Shown: in pieces, positions 8,006-16,200 of the stretch | Numbering within the stretch: the stretch's first letter is position 1 | How the letters are laid out: each line of letters opens with the position of its first letter | Source of the DNA: Pseudomonas entomophila | GTDB lineage: Bacteria; Pseudomonadota; Gammaproteobacteria; Pseudomonadales; Pseudomonadaceae | Length of the DNA stretch: 64,000 nucleotides | Direction of reading: 5' to 3' | NCBI RefSeq assembly: GCF_029193575.1 | Contig: NZ_JARGCS010000056.1 | Coordinates: 124,001-188,000, forward strand | Notes under the pieces: generated by a model | The model's database searches: none | Seen by the model: only the letters and a program-made list of their open reading frames with translations | What the model was told of the DNA's origin: nothing | Made by a program: the position numbers and the translations under genes

Positions 8006-10575
8006 GACTTGTGCTTGCCCTTGCGTGGCGCGCCGGACTTCGACGGCCCCTTGCGATGCTTGGTCGGTTTGCCGGACGCCTTGGCGCCCTTGTCCGACTT
8101 GCCGCTGGCGTGGCCCTGACGCGCCTCGCTCATCAGCGCCTTCTTCATTTCACGGCTCTTGCGCACCTCGGCGTTGCGCTGCACCGCGTCCTTGGGGAAG
8201 TAGGCGTCGGCGCTCTCGCTTTTGCGGCTGCGCGGCTTGGGCGTGGCCTTGGCGGTTTCCGGGGCCGGCTCGGACGCGGCGGCGGGAGCCGAGGCGCCCT
8301 GCTGCTTGCGACCGACCGGCGCCTTGGCGGCAGCGTCGGACAACTCGAAATCGATCTTGCGCTGCTCCAGGTCGACACGCATGACCTTGACTTCGATCGA
8401 GTCGCCAAGGCGGAAGCTGCGCCCGGTGCGCTCACCAGCCAGGCGGTGATGCACGGGATCGAAGTGGTAGTAGTCGCCCGGCAGCGCACTGACGTGCACA
8501 AGGCCCTCGACGTAGATGTCGGTCAGCTCGATGAACAGGCCGAAACCGGTCACCGCGGTGATCACACCGGGGAAGGTCTCGCCCACGCGGTCACGCATGT
8601 ATTCGCACTTGAGCCAGTTGACCACGTCGCGGGTGGCTTCATCGGCGCGACGCTCGGTCATCGAGCACTGCTCACCCATCTGCTCCAGGGCGTTCTCGTC
8701 GTACGGGTAGATGCGCGCCTTGGGGATGCTCATGGCACCGGCACGCTTGACGTGCGGGGTGTCGATCTTCGAGCGGATGACGCTGCGGATCGCGCGGTGC
8801 ACCAACAAGTCCGGGTAGCGGCGGATCGGCGAGGTGAAGTGGGTGTAGGCCTCGTAGTTCAGGCCGAAGTGGCCGTTGTTCTCGACGCTGTACACCGCCT
8901 GGCTCAGCGAGCGCAGCATGACGGTCTGGATCAGGTGGAAGTCCGGGCGCCCGGCGATGCTCGCCAGCAAGGCCTGGTAGTCCTTCGGCGACGGGTCCTT
9001 GCCCTTGTGCAGCGACAAGCCCAGTTCACCCAGGAAGGCGCGCAGTTTTTCCAGACGCTCCGGCGGCGGGCCGTCGTGCACGCGGTACAGCGACGGCACA
9101 TTGTGCTTCTGCAGGAACTCGGCGGTGGCGACGTTGGCCGCCAGCATGCATTCCTCGATCAGCTTGTGGGCGTCGTTGCGCACGGTCGGGCGGATCTCGT
9201 CGATCTTGCGGTCTTCGCCGAAGATGATCCGGGTTTCCTGGGTCTCGAAGTCGATCGCGCCACGGGTGTGACGGGCATCCACCAGCACCTTGTACAGGGC
9301 ATAGAGGTGCTTGAGGTCCGGCAGCACCGCGCTGTACTCCTCGCGCAGGGCCTTGCCCTCACGGGTGCGGGCGTGCTCGAGCATGCTGCTGACCTTGTTA
9401 TAGGTCAGCCGCGCGTGGGAGTGGATCACCCCTTCGTAGAACTGGTAGTCGACCATCTGGCCGGCCTTGTTGATGGTCATCTCGCAGACCATGGCCAGGC
9501 GATCGACGTGTGGGTTCAGCGAGCACAGGCCATTGGACAGCTCCTCGGGCAGCATCGGCACCACGCGCTCCGGGAAGTACACGGAGTTGCCGCGCTGCTG
9601 CGCCTCGACGTCCAGGGCCGAGCCCAGGCGCACGTAGCTGGAGACGTCGGCGATCGCCACGTACAGGCGCCAGCCGCCGGAGAACAGGCGCAGCTTGCCC
9701 AGGGGCTCGCAGTAGACCGCGTCGTCGAAGTCGCGAGCGTCTTCGCCGTCGATGGTGACGAAGTTCAGGTGGCGCAGGTCGATGCGCTTTTCCTTGTCCT
9801 TCTCTTCGACTTCGGAGCGGAACTTGCGCGCTTCCTTGAGCACGTCCTTTGGCCAGACATGCGGGATGTCGTAGCTGCGCAGGGCCACGTCGATTTCCAT
9901 GCCCGGGGCCATGTAGTTGCCGATCACCTCGACCACGTCACCCTGAGGCTGGAAGCGCGGGGTCGGCCAGTGAGTGATCTTGATCTCGACGAACTGGCCG
10001 ATCTTGGCGCCACCGTTGCGCCCGGCGGTGACCAGCACTTCCTGCTGGATCTTCGGGTTGTCCGGGGTGACGTAGCCGATGCCGCCTTCCTCGAAGTAAC
10101 GGCCGACCACGCTTTCGTGGGCACGGGAGATGACCTCGACCAGCACGCCTTCACGGCGGCCGCGGCGGTCGACGCCGGACACGCGCGCCAGGCCGCGGTC
10201 GCCGTCGAACACCAGGCGCATCTGCGCCGGGCTGAGGAACAGGTCTTCGCTGCCGTCGTCGGGAATGAGGAAGCCGAAGCCGTCGCGGTGGCCGGAAACG
10301 CGGCCGCAGATCAGGTCCAGCTTGTCTACCGGGGCATAGGTGCCGCGCCGGGTATAGATGAGCTGGCCATCGCGCTCCATGGCGCGCAGGCGGCGGCGCA
10401 GGGCCTCGACCTGGTCTTCCTCGTAGAGGCCGAATTCCGCTGCCAACTGCTCACGCGCGGCCGGCTCGCCACGGTCGGCCAGGTGTTGCAGGATCAGCTC
10501 ACGGCTGGGAATGGGATTGTCGTATTTTTCCGCTTCGCGGGCGGCCTCGGGGTCGAGGGATTGCCAATCGGCCAT
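8002..10575 (-). CDS. rnr: Ribonuclease R
   Basis: 857-residue 3'-5' exoribonuclease of the RNB family, able to degrade structured RNA and important for rRNA quality control and cold growth. Order: N-terminal winged-helix segment (about 20-85), cold-shock domains (about 85-240), RNB catalytic domain with IDGEDARDFDDAVYC (275-289) carrying the metal-binding aspartates, an S1 domain (about 640-725) and a long Lys/Ser/Ala-rich basic tail (about 735-857). The tail is typical of RNase R and helps unwinding. Start at ATG 10575. It is the first gene of the rnr-rlmB pair, upstream of and divergent from the tRNA-Leu genes. Confidence 0.97.
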   Translation of the reverse strand: MADWQSLDPEAAREAEKYDNPIPSRELILQHLADRGEPAAREQLAAEFGLYEEDQVEALRRRLRAMERDGQLIYTRRGTYAPVDKLDLICGRVSGHRDGFGFLIPDDGSEDLFLSPAQMRLVFDGDRGLARVSGVDRRGRREGVLVEVISRAHESVVGRYFEEGGIGYVTPDNPKIQQEVLVTAGRNGGAKIGQFVEIKITHWPTPRFQPQGDVVEVIGNYMAPGMEIDVALRSYDIPHVWPKDVLKEARKFRSEVEEKDKEKRIDLRHLNFVTIDGEDARDFDDAVYCEPLGKLRLFSGGWRLYVAIADVSSYVRLGSALDVEAQQRGNSVYFPERVVPMLPEELSNGLCSLNPHVDRLAMVCEMTINKAGQMVDYQFYEGVIHSHARLTYNKVSSMLEHARTREGKALREEYSAVLPDLKHLYALYKVLVDARHTRGAIDFETQETRIIFGEDRKIDEIRPTVRNDAHKLIEECMLAANVATAEFLQKHNVPSLYRVHDGPPPERLEKLRAFLGELGLSLHKGKDPSPKDYQALLASIAGRPDFHLIQTVMLRSLSQAVYSVENNGHFGLNYEAYTHFTSPIRRYPDLLVHRAIRSVIRSKIDTPHVKRAGAMSIPKARIYPYDENALEQMGEQCSMTERRADEATRDVVNWLKCEYMRDRVGETFPGVITAVTGFGLFIELTDIYVEGLVHVSALPGDYYHFDPVHHRLAGERTGRSFRLGDSIEVKVMRVDLEQRKIDFELSDAAAKAPVGRKQQGASAPAAASEPAPETAKATPKPRSRKSESADAYFPKDAVQRNAEVRKSREMKKALMSEARQGHASGKSDKGAKASGKPTKHRKGPSKSGAPRKGKHKS

Positions 10576-10736
10576 CAGGAGGGGTTCACCTTGGGGTATA
10601 TAGACGAGAAGTTTCGCATAGGCGTATTGAAACCGGAAATGTCAGCCTTGGACAGCCCCGCCGGGGGCTCCTGTTGAATGAGAAGGCTCGCGGAATCAAC
10701 AAGTTGAATTTTTTGAATTTTTTTTCGATCCGGGGG

Positions 10737-10765
10737 TTTACAGCCCATCGGGGCATCCGTATAGT
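10737..10765 (+). promoter_or_regulatory. Sigma-70 promoter of the tRNA-Leu genes
   Basis: -35 TTTACA (10737-10742) and -10 TATAGT (10760-10765) with a 17-bp spacer, followed by GCGCACC, a GC-rich discriminator expected at stringently controlled stable-RNA promoters. A start near 10772 gives a ~75-nt leader before the first tRNA. Confidence 0.75.
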
Positions 10766-10846
10766 GCGCACCACGACGACGGACACCCCCGACGTTGTAG
10801 TTGAGAGAAACGATGTTGTAAAGCATCATTGGATCTCGACAAGTGT

Positions 10847-10933
10847 GCCCAGGTGGCGGAATTGGTAGACGCGCTGGTTTCAGGTATCAGTGACTTAACG
10901 GTCGTGGAAGTTCGAGTCTTCTCCTGGGCACCA
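10847..10933 (+). tRNA. tRNA-Leu (CAG), copy 1
   Basis: 87 nt including an encoded CCA. The acceptor stem GCCCAGG pairs with CCTGGGC. The D-arm GGCGGAATTGGTAGACGC is typical of leucine tRNA. The anticodon arm CTGGT-TTCAGGT-ATCAG gives anticodon CAG. A long variable arm (TGACTTAACGGTCG) marks it as class II, and the T-arm contains GTTCGAGTC. It reads CUG, the dominant Leu codon in this genome. Confidence 0.97.
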
Positions 10934-11007
10934 AAAATTTCGAGTGATAGATAGCAGAGTTATCGGTCATTCAGCAACACGATTCATGCTGTAGATGTAA
11001 AAGCTTT

Positions 11008-11094
11008 GCCCAGGTGGCGGAATTGGTAGACGCGCTGGTTTCAGGTATCAGTGACTTAACGGTCGTGGAAGTTCGAGTCTTCTCCTGGGCACCA
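11008..11094 (+). tRNA. tRNA-Leu (CAG), copy 2
   Basis: A second 87-nt gene, identical base for base to copy 1 including CCA, 74 bp downstream. It has no obvious promoter of its own, so both are probably processed from one precursor that ends at the terminator just downstream. Confidence 0.97.
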
Positions 11095-11096
11095 TA

Positions 11097-11131
11097 TAAA
11101 AACCCACTAGCTTGCTAGTGGGTTTTTTCTT
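11097..11131 (+). terminator. Rho-independent terminator of the tRNA-Leu operon
   Basis: Perfect hairpin AACCCACTAG-CTTG... pairing with CTAGTGGGTT (11101-11122), followed by TTTTCTT, three bases after the CCA of tRNA copy 2. Confidence 0.93.
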
Positions 11132-11162
11132 GTCTGCGATTTTTGTTCTGAGCTGCCGGCCC

Positions 11163-11238
11163 TATTGCGGGGCAAGCCCGCGCCTACAGGTACGGCGTCG
11201 TTCCTCAAGGCTGCGGGAGCGGGCTTGCCCGGTGACAG
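11163..11238. repeat. Inverted pair of REP units
   Basis: GCGGGGCAAGCCCGCGCCTA (from about 11168) and the inverted GGGAGCGGGCTTGCCC (about 11215-11230), between the tRNA terminator and the iron transporter promoter region. Confidence 0.7.
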
Positions 11239-11315
11239 GGTCCGAACAATCGCCTCTCCTCCCTTCCCCACCTCGATAGCCCCCTACTGAATTTCACCTC
11301 CCACGGCCACTTGAG

Positions 11316-11329
11316 AAACGATTTCGTTT
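11316..11329. promoter_or_regulatory. 14-bp palindrome upstream of the iron ABC transporter (candidate operator)
   Basis: AAACGATTTCGTTT is a perfect palindrome 45 bp before the binding-protein start codon, in the AT-richer promoter region. It does not match the Fur-box consensus well. Role as an operator is inferred from position and symmetry only. Confidence 0.35.
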
Positions 11330-11373
11330 ACCATTGTTTCCAAATATGTAGCCGTAAGCGAGGAAGCACCCGC

Positions 11374-12387
11374 ATGACGATCCGCCCGAAACCGCTGATG
11401 CGCACCCTGGCCGCCGCCGTCCTGGGCCTGGTCATCGGTGCACCGGCCGCCCTGGCAGACGACCCGGTCACCCTGACCCTGTACAACGGCCAGCACAAGG
11501 AAATCGGCGAAGCCATCGCCAAGGCCTACGAGGCCAAGACCGGCATCCACATCGATATCCGCAAGGGCAGCAGCAACCAGCTGGCCAGCCAGATCATCGA
11601 AGAGGGCGCGCGCTCGCCAGCCGACGTCATCTACACCGAGGAATCCCCGCCGCTGAACAACCTGGGCGAGCTGGGCTTACTGGCGAAAATCGACGACGCC
11701 ACCGCGAACATGGTGCCCAAGGAGTACGTTGGCGCCAGCGGCACCTGGATGGGCATCACCGCCCGTACGCGCATCGTGGTGTTCAACCCGAAGAAGATCG
11801 ACGAAAAAGACCTGCCGAGCACGGTGATGGACTTCGCCAACCCCGAGTGGGACGGGCGCGTCGGCTACGTCCCTACCAGCGGCGCCTTCCAGGAACAGGC
11901 CGTGGCCATCCTGAAGATGCATGGCCGCGACGCCACCGAAGAATGGCTGACCGGCCTGAAAGCCTTCGGCAAGGCCTACACCAACAACATGGTTGCCCTC
12001 AAGGCCGTGGAAAAAGGCGAAGTGGCGGCCGTGCTGGTGAACAACTACTACTGGTATGCGCTGGAGCGCGAGCGCGGCAAGCTGGACTCCAAGCTCTACT
12101 ACCTGGCCGACGGCGATGCCGGCAACCTGGTCACCATCTCAGGTGCTGCGGTGGTCAAGGCCAGCAAGCATCCGAAGGAGGCCCAGGCCCTGCTCAACTG
12201 GATGGCCAGCGAAGAAGGCCAGCGCGTGATCACCCAGACCACCGCCGAGTACCCACTGCACAAAGGCATGGTCTCCGATCGTGGCCTGAAGCCCTTCGAA
12301 GACCTGCGCCCACCGAAGATCTCGCCAGCCGACCTGGGCAATGCCGAGGAAGCGATCGAGCTTGAACGCGAGGTCGGCCTGCTCTGA
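11374..12387 (+). CDS. Ferric iron ABC transporter, periplasmic substrate-binding protein (FbpA-like)
   Basis: 337-residue extracellular solute-binding protein of the FbpA/FutA type, which bring Fe3+ to an inner-membrane ABC permease. There is a Sec signal peptide (basic start, hydrophobic AAAVLGLVIGAPAALA, cleavage near residue 29 before DDPVTL). The mature protein shows LTLYNGQHKEIG and NNYYWYALERE, the latter carrying the paired tyrosines that coordinate Fe3+ in this family. ATG 11374 has a GAGGAAG SD. Earlier in-frame TTG starts would bury the signal peptide. It overlaps the permease gene by one base (TGATG). Confidence 0.88.
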   Translation: MTIRPKPLMRTLAAAVLGLVIGAPAALADDPVTLTLYNGQHKEIGEAIAKAYEAKTGIHIDIRKGSSNQLASQIIEEGARSPADVIYTEESPPLNNLGELGLLAKIDDATANMVPKEYVGASGTWMGITARTRIVVFNPKKIDEKDLPSTVMDFANPEWDGRVGYVPTSGAFQEQAVAILKMHGRDATEEWLTGLKAFGKAYTNNMVALKAVEKGEVAAVLVNNYYWYALERERGKLDSKLYYLADGDAGNLVTISGAAVVKASKHPKEAQALLNWMASEEGQRVITQTTAEYPLHKGMVSDRGLKPFEDLRPPKISPADLGNAEEAIELEREVGLL

Positions 12388-13952
12388 TGACTGCCGCCGT
12401 GCCCGAACCTGTGCAGGTACGTTTCGTGCCGCGCCGCAAGCGCCCCTCGGTGTGGGTGGTGCTGCCCGTACTGTTCCTGGTCGCCATGAGCCTGTTGCCA
12501 CTGGCCTACGTCGCCATCAAGGCCTGGGAGGCCGGCTGGCACGAAGCCCTGCGTTTGCTCTGGCGCCCGTTCGTCTGGGGTCTTTTGCGCAACACCCTGA
12601 TGCTGATGGTCGGCGTCACCCTGGTATGCCTGGTGGTCGGCCTGGCCTTGGCCTGGCTACTCGAACGCAGCGACCTGCGCGGTCGGCGCCTGTGGGGCGT
12701 GGTGTTGTGCCTGCCATTCGCCGTGCCCTCGTTCGTCAGCAGTTTCACCTGGGTGTCGCTGAGTTCGGACTTCGAAGGGCTGGGCGGGGCGATCCTGGTC
12801 ATGGCCTTGTCCAAGTACCCGCTGGTGTTCCTGCCGGTGGCTGCGACCCTGCGCAACCTCGACACCTCGCTGGAGGAGTCAGCGCGCACCCTGGGCTGCA
12901 GCCGCTGGGGCGTGTTCATCAAGGTCACCCTGCCCTTGCTGTGGCCATCGATGCTCAGTGGCGCGCTGTTGATTGCCCTGCACATGCTGGTGGAGTTCGG
13001 CGCCCTGTCGATCCTCGGCCTGCAGACCTTCACCACGGCGATCTACCAGCAGTTCGAGCTGGAATTCAGCAACGCCAATGCGGCGATGCTCTCGGCAGTG
13101 CTGCTGGCGCTGTGCCTGGCGATGCTCTGGCTGGAGCTGAGGGTGCGCGGCAAGGCCCGCCACGTGCGTATCGGCCAGGGCGTAGCACGTCGCGCGCAGC
13201 CGCTTCCCCTGCGCGCCTGGAGCGCGCCAGCGCAGGTGTTCTGTCTGGGCCTGGCGGTGCTGGGCAGCGGCATCCCGCTGGCGATGCTGGGCTACTGGCT
13301 GAGCGTCGGCTCCTCGGCCGCGTTCCCGGTGGCGGCCATTGGCAAGGCGCTGTTCACTTCGCTGTCGGTATCACTGGGTGGCGCCGGGTTCTGCGTGCTA
13401 CTGGCGCTGCCGATCAGCTTCCTGGTGGTGCGCTACAAAGGCCGCCTGGCGATCTGGGCCGAGCGCCTGCCGTACTTGCTGCACGCCCTGCCCGGCCTGG
13501 TGATCGCCCTGACGCTGGTGTTCTTCGCCCTGCACTACGTGCCGGCGCTGTACCAGACCACCGCGCTGTTGATCCTGGCCTACGCGCTGCTGTTCCTGCC
13601 GCTGGCCCAGGCACCGGTGCGCACGGCGCTGAACAAGGCGTCGCCGACCCTCGAGGAGGCCGCGCGCACCCTGGGCGCCAGCAGCTTCTCAGCCTTCTGC
13701 CGGGTGACCTTGCCGATCATCTTCCCGGCCCTGGCGGCGGCGTTCGCGCTGGTGTTTTTGGATGCGATGAAGGAGCTGACCGCCACCCTGCTGCTCAGCC
13801 CGACCGGCATGACCACCCTGGCCACCGAGGTGTGGGCGCATACCGCCAACGTCGAGTTCGCGGCGGCGGCGCCTTATGCGGCGCTGCTGATCGTGGTGTC
13901 AGGGCTGCCGGTTTACCTGCTGACCACGCGGATGTACCTCAACAAGGCGTAG
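12387..13952 (+). CDS. Ferric iron ABC transporter, fused permease (FbpB-like)
   Basis: 521-residue inner-membrane permease made of two homologous halves, as usual for FbpB/HitB transporters. Both halves carry the EAA coupling loop for the ATPase: LEESARTLGCSRWG (about 160-173) and LEEAARTLGASSFS (about 419-432), each followed by a conserved VTLP. About 12 membrane segments are expected. Translation is coupled to the binding-protein gene. No ATPase gene follows; the next gene is a chemoreceptor on the other strand. The partner ATPase must be encoded elsewhere or shared with another importer. Confidence 0.9.
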   Translation: MTAAVPEPVQVRFVPRRKRPSVWVVLPVLFLVAMSLLPLAYVAIKAWEAGWHEALRLLWRPFVWGLLRNTLMLMVGVTLVCLVVGLALAWLLERSDLRGRRLWGVVLCLPFAVPSFVSSFTWVSLSSDFEGLGGAILVMALSKYPLVFLPVAATLRNLDTSLEESARTLGCSRWGVFIKVTLPLLWPSMLSGALLIALHMLVEFGALSILGLQTFTTAIYQQFELEFSNANAAMLSAVLLALCLAMLWLELRVRGKARHVRIGQGVARRAQPLPLRAWSAPAQVFCLGLAVLGSGIPLAMLGYWLSVGSSAAFPVAAIGKALFTSLSVSLGGAGFCVLLALPISFLVVRYKGRLAIWAERLPYLLHALPGLVIALTLVFFALHYVPALYQTTALLILAYALLFLPLAQAPVRTALNKASPTLEEAARTLGASSFSAFCRVTLPIIFPALAAAFALVFLDAMKELTATLLLSPTGMTTLATEVWAHTANVEFAAAAPYAALLIVVSGLPVYLLTTRMYLNKA

Positions 13953-13961
13953 GCCCATCGC

Positions 13962-14045
13962 GGGGCGAGCCCGCTCCCACACGCTCGGCACTGGCCCGAA
14001 GAACAGTGCCCCACCTGTGGGAGCGGGCTCGCACCACGATGAAGC
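13962..14045. repeat. Inverted pair of REP units
   Basis: CATCGCGGGGCGAGCCCGCTCCCACA and the inverted TGTGGGAGCGGGCTCGCACCACGATG, separated by about 30 bp, between the convergent 3' ends of the iron permease and the chemoreceptor. Confidence 0.75.
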
Positions 14046-14059
14046 CGGTGCCGCCAACC

Positions 14060-15994
14060 TCAGGCCCGGAACTGCCCCAGGCTTGCCCGCAACTGCGCGG
14101 CCAGGTCGTCCAGCACCTTGCTGCTGGCGGTGGTCTGCATCACCACCTGCGCAGAGCGCTCGGCCTGGGTGTGGATGGTCTGCACTCTGCCCCGCACCGC
14201 TTGCGCCCCATGGGCCTGCTGCTCCGCCGCACGGGTGGCCAGGCCAATGGCCGCGTGCACCTGCTCCACCGCTGCCTGCACCGACTGCTGCCGACGCTCG
14301 TTGTCGCGCAGCACCAGCAAGCCTTCACTGGCCTTGATGCCGGCCTGGCCAATGGTCGCCACCGCTTCCTTCGCGCCCTGCTGCAACGCCGTGATATGCG
14401 CCTGGATGTCACCGGTGGAGCTCTGGGTCTTGCTCGCCAGCGCCCGCACCTCGTCGGCCACCACGGCGAAGCCACGCCCGGTCTCGCCCGCCCGCGCCGC
14501 CTCGATGGCAGCATTGAGCGCCAGCAGGTTGGTCTGCTCGGCAATACCGTGGATCACCGTCAATACCACCTCGATCTGCTCGCTCTGCTTGGCCAGGCGC
14601 TCGATCACTTGCGAGCCGGTCTCGACCTGCCCGGCAAGGTTCTCGATCAGACCTGCAAGCTGGGTCGTGGCCTGACTGTTCTCGTCGGTGGCCTGGCGAA
14701 TGTCCACCACCTGCTGCAATGCTGCCTGCATCGCCTGGCTCTCGGCCTGGGCCTCGTCGGCCATGCTGGAGAGGTCACGCAGGCTGGCGGCCACCTCGTC
14801 GCGCTGCAGTGCGGCGGCGGCATCGGCACCCGCGTTGCGCTGGGCCATGGTGCCAATTTCCACGCCAGTGCGCTGGGCCACCTCGCCCGCTTCGCGCACG
14901 ATGGGCTGTAACTTGTCGACAAAGCGGTTGACCGCCTTGGCCATGTCACCGATCTCGTCGCGGCTGTCGAGCGGCACGCGCTTGGTCAGGTCGCCTTCAC
15001 CGGCGGCCAGGTCATCCAGCGCAGCGATCAGCAGACGCAGCTTGCTGACCACGCGCCGCCCGAGCACTACGGCCACCACCAACAGCACGCCCAAGCCCAC
15101 CAGCACCAGGCCGACGCCGATACGCCAGCGCAGATCGCCAGCGGCATCGCGCACCGTCTGCGCGGTGTTGGCCTGCATCGCGGTGGCGCTGTTCTGCGCG
15201 GTCTCCAGGCGAGCGCGCAGGGTCTTGCCGCTGTCGGCCGCCGCAGCCCCCAGGCTCTCACCCACCAATTGCTCGCCACTGGCGATCAAGGTGGCGAAGC
15301 GTTGGTCGAGCGCCTTGAGCGCCTGCTCCACGGACGCGGTGGAAACCCCCATGAGCACCTTGCCGATCTCCACGCCGTTGGGGCTGATGGAGGCTTCGAC
15401 GAAGTACACCGATGGGTCACGTCGGGCGGCTTCGAGCACCTTGTCCAGCGCCCGCTCACCCTGCCCCTTTTCCAGCAGGGCCTGATTGACGGGATTCTGA
15501 CGGTTCAGGTAGCGCGTCAGGTGTTCGCCCTGCGCGTCGTCGTAGATCACGAACAACACGTTGGGATTGCGCTGGGCACGGCGTGCGAAATCGGAGAGCG
15601 TGGGCACGTCGTTGTCCCAGATCGCCCGCGGGGCGACCGAGGCCAGCAGTTCGGCCATATCGTTGGCCGAGTCCTTGAGGTTTTTCTCCAGGGTATCGCG
15701 CAGTTGCTTCTGCTCGCTCTCCAGCCGCGAGGAAAGCCCGGCACTGAGCCGTTGCCGGGTGCTGGCCGAGAGGCTGTCGAGACCGGCGCGCACATCCTGG
15801 CCAGCCTGCTCCAGTTCGCCAGCCAGCTTGCGACTGTCGGCCCCCAGGCGTTCGCCCAAGTCGGCTTCCAGGGCGGTTACGGTGCTCCGGGTCAGCGCAA
15901 CGGCGACCAAGACCTGCACCAAAAGAGCGATACCAAGTGCAACAAAAACAGGCCGCAGAAGGCGGCTTCGTAACAGAGAAAGGATGGCAGACAC
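14060..15994 (-). CDS. Methyl-accepting chemotaxis protein
   Basis: 644-residue chemoreceptor: N-terminal TM (about 13-35), a periplasmic sensor region of about 250 residues with helical, Cache-like character (about 36-290), second TM (about 290-312), HAMP (about 312-365, ending DEIGDMAKAV) and a cytoplasmic signalling domain. The hairpin tip has the highly conserved NLLALNAAIEAARAGETGRG, which contacts CheA/CheW. The C-terminus (LGQFRA) has no CheR-binding pentapeptide. The start is GTG 15994 with a GGGGG-containing SD; no better start keeps the N-terminal TM. The ligand cannot be read from sequence. Confidence 0.92.
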   Translation of the reverse strand: MSAILSLLRSRLLRPVFVALGIALLVQVLVAVALTRSTVTALEADLGERLGADSRKLAGELEQAGQDVRAGLDSLSASTRQRLSAGLSSRLESEQKQLRDTLEKNLKDSANDMAELLASVAPRAIWDNDVPTLSDFARRAQRNPNVLFVIYDDAQGEHLTRYLNRQNPVNQALLEKGQGERALDKVLEAARRDPSVYFVEASISPNGVEIGKVLMGVSTASVEQALKALDQRFATLIASGEQLVGESLGAAAADSGKTLRARLETAQNSATAMQANTAQTVRDAAGDLRWRIGVGLVLVGLGVLLVVAVVLGRRVVSKLRLLIAALDDLAAGEGDLTKRVPLDSRDEIGDMAKAVNRFVDKLQPIVREAGEVAQRTGVEIGTMAQRNAGADAAAALQRDEVAASLRDLSSMADEAQAESQAMQAALQQVVDIRQATDENSQATTQLAGLIENLAGQVETGSQVIERLAKQSEQIEVVLTVIHGIAEQTNLLALNAAIEAARAGETGRGFAVVADEVRALASKTQSSTGDIQAHITALQQGAKEAVATIGQAGIKASEGLLVLRDNERRQQSVQAAVEQVHAAIGLATRAAEQQAHGAQAVRGRVQTIHTQAERSAQVVMQTTASSKVLDDLAAQLRASLGQFRA

Positions 15995-16145
15995 GTCGGA
16001 ACCCCCGTGTTTCTGGCGCCATTACTTTGATGGCATCTACAGATCATTCTTACAGCAAGGGGTGTGCCGGTGGCAGGCGGGATATACGCCAAGATGCAGC
16101 AGCGGCACCCTATACCTTGCGACAGAGTCAGCCACTGGAAATGAA

Positions 16146-16177
16146 AACGCCGCGCCCCCTTACGGAGACGCGGCGTT
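16146..16177 (-). terminator. Rho-independent terminator after purA
   Basis: On the minus strand AACGCCGCG pairs with CGCGGCGTT followed by TTCAT. The hairpin lies 24 bases beyond the purA stop codon and ends the long nnrD-to-purA gene run. Confidence 0.75.
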
Positions 16178-16200
16178 CGATCAGCCTATGGAAGCGCGAA

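Noticed and set aside
11311..11373. Fur box upstream of the iron transporter
   Set aside because: The palindrome present does not match the 19-bp Fur consensus beyond a few positions.
16000..16145. Sigma-28 (FliA) promoter for the chemoreceptor gene
   Set aside because: I looked on the minus strand for TAAA-N15-GCCGATAA and found no acceptable match.
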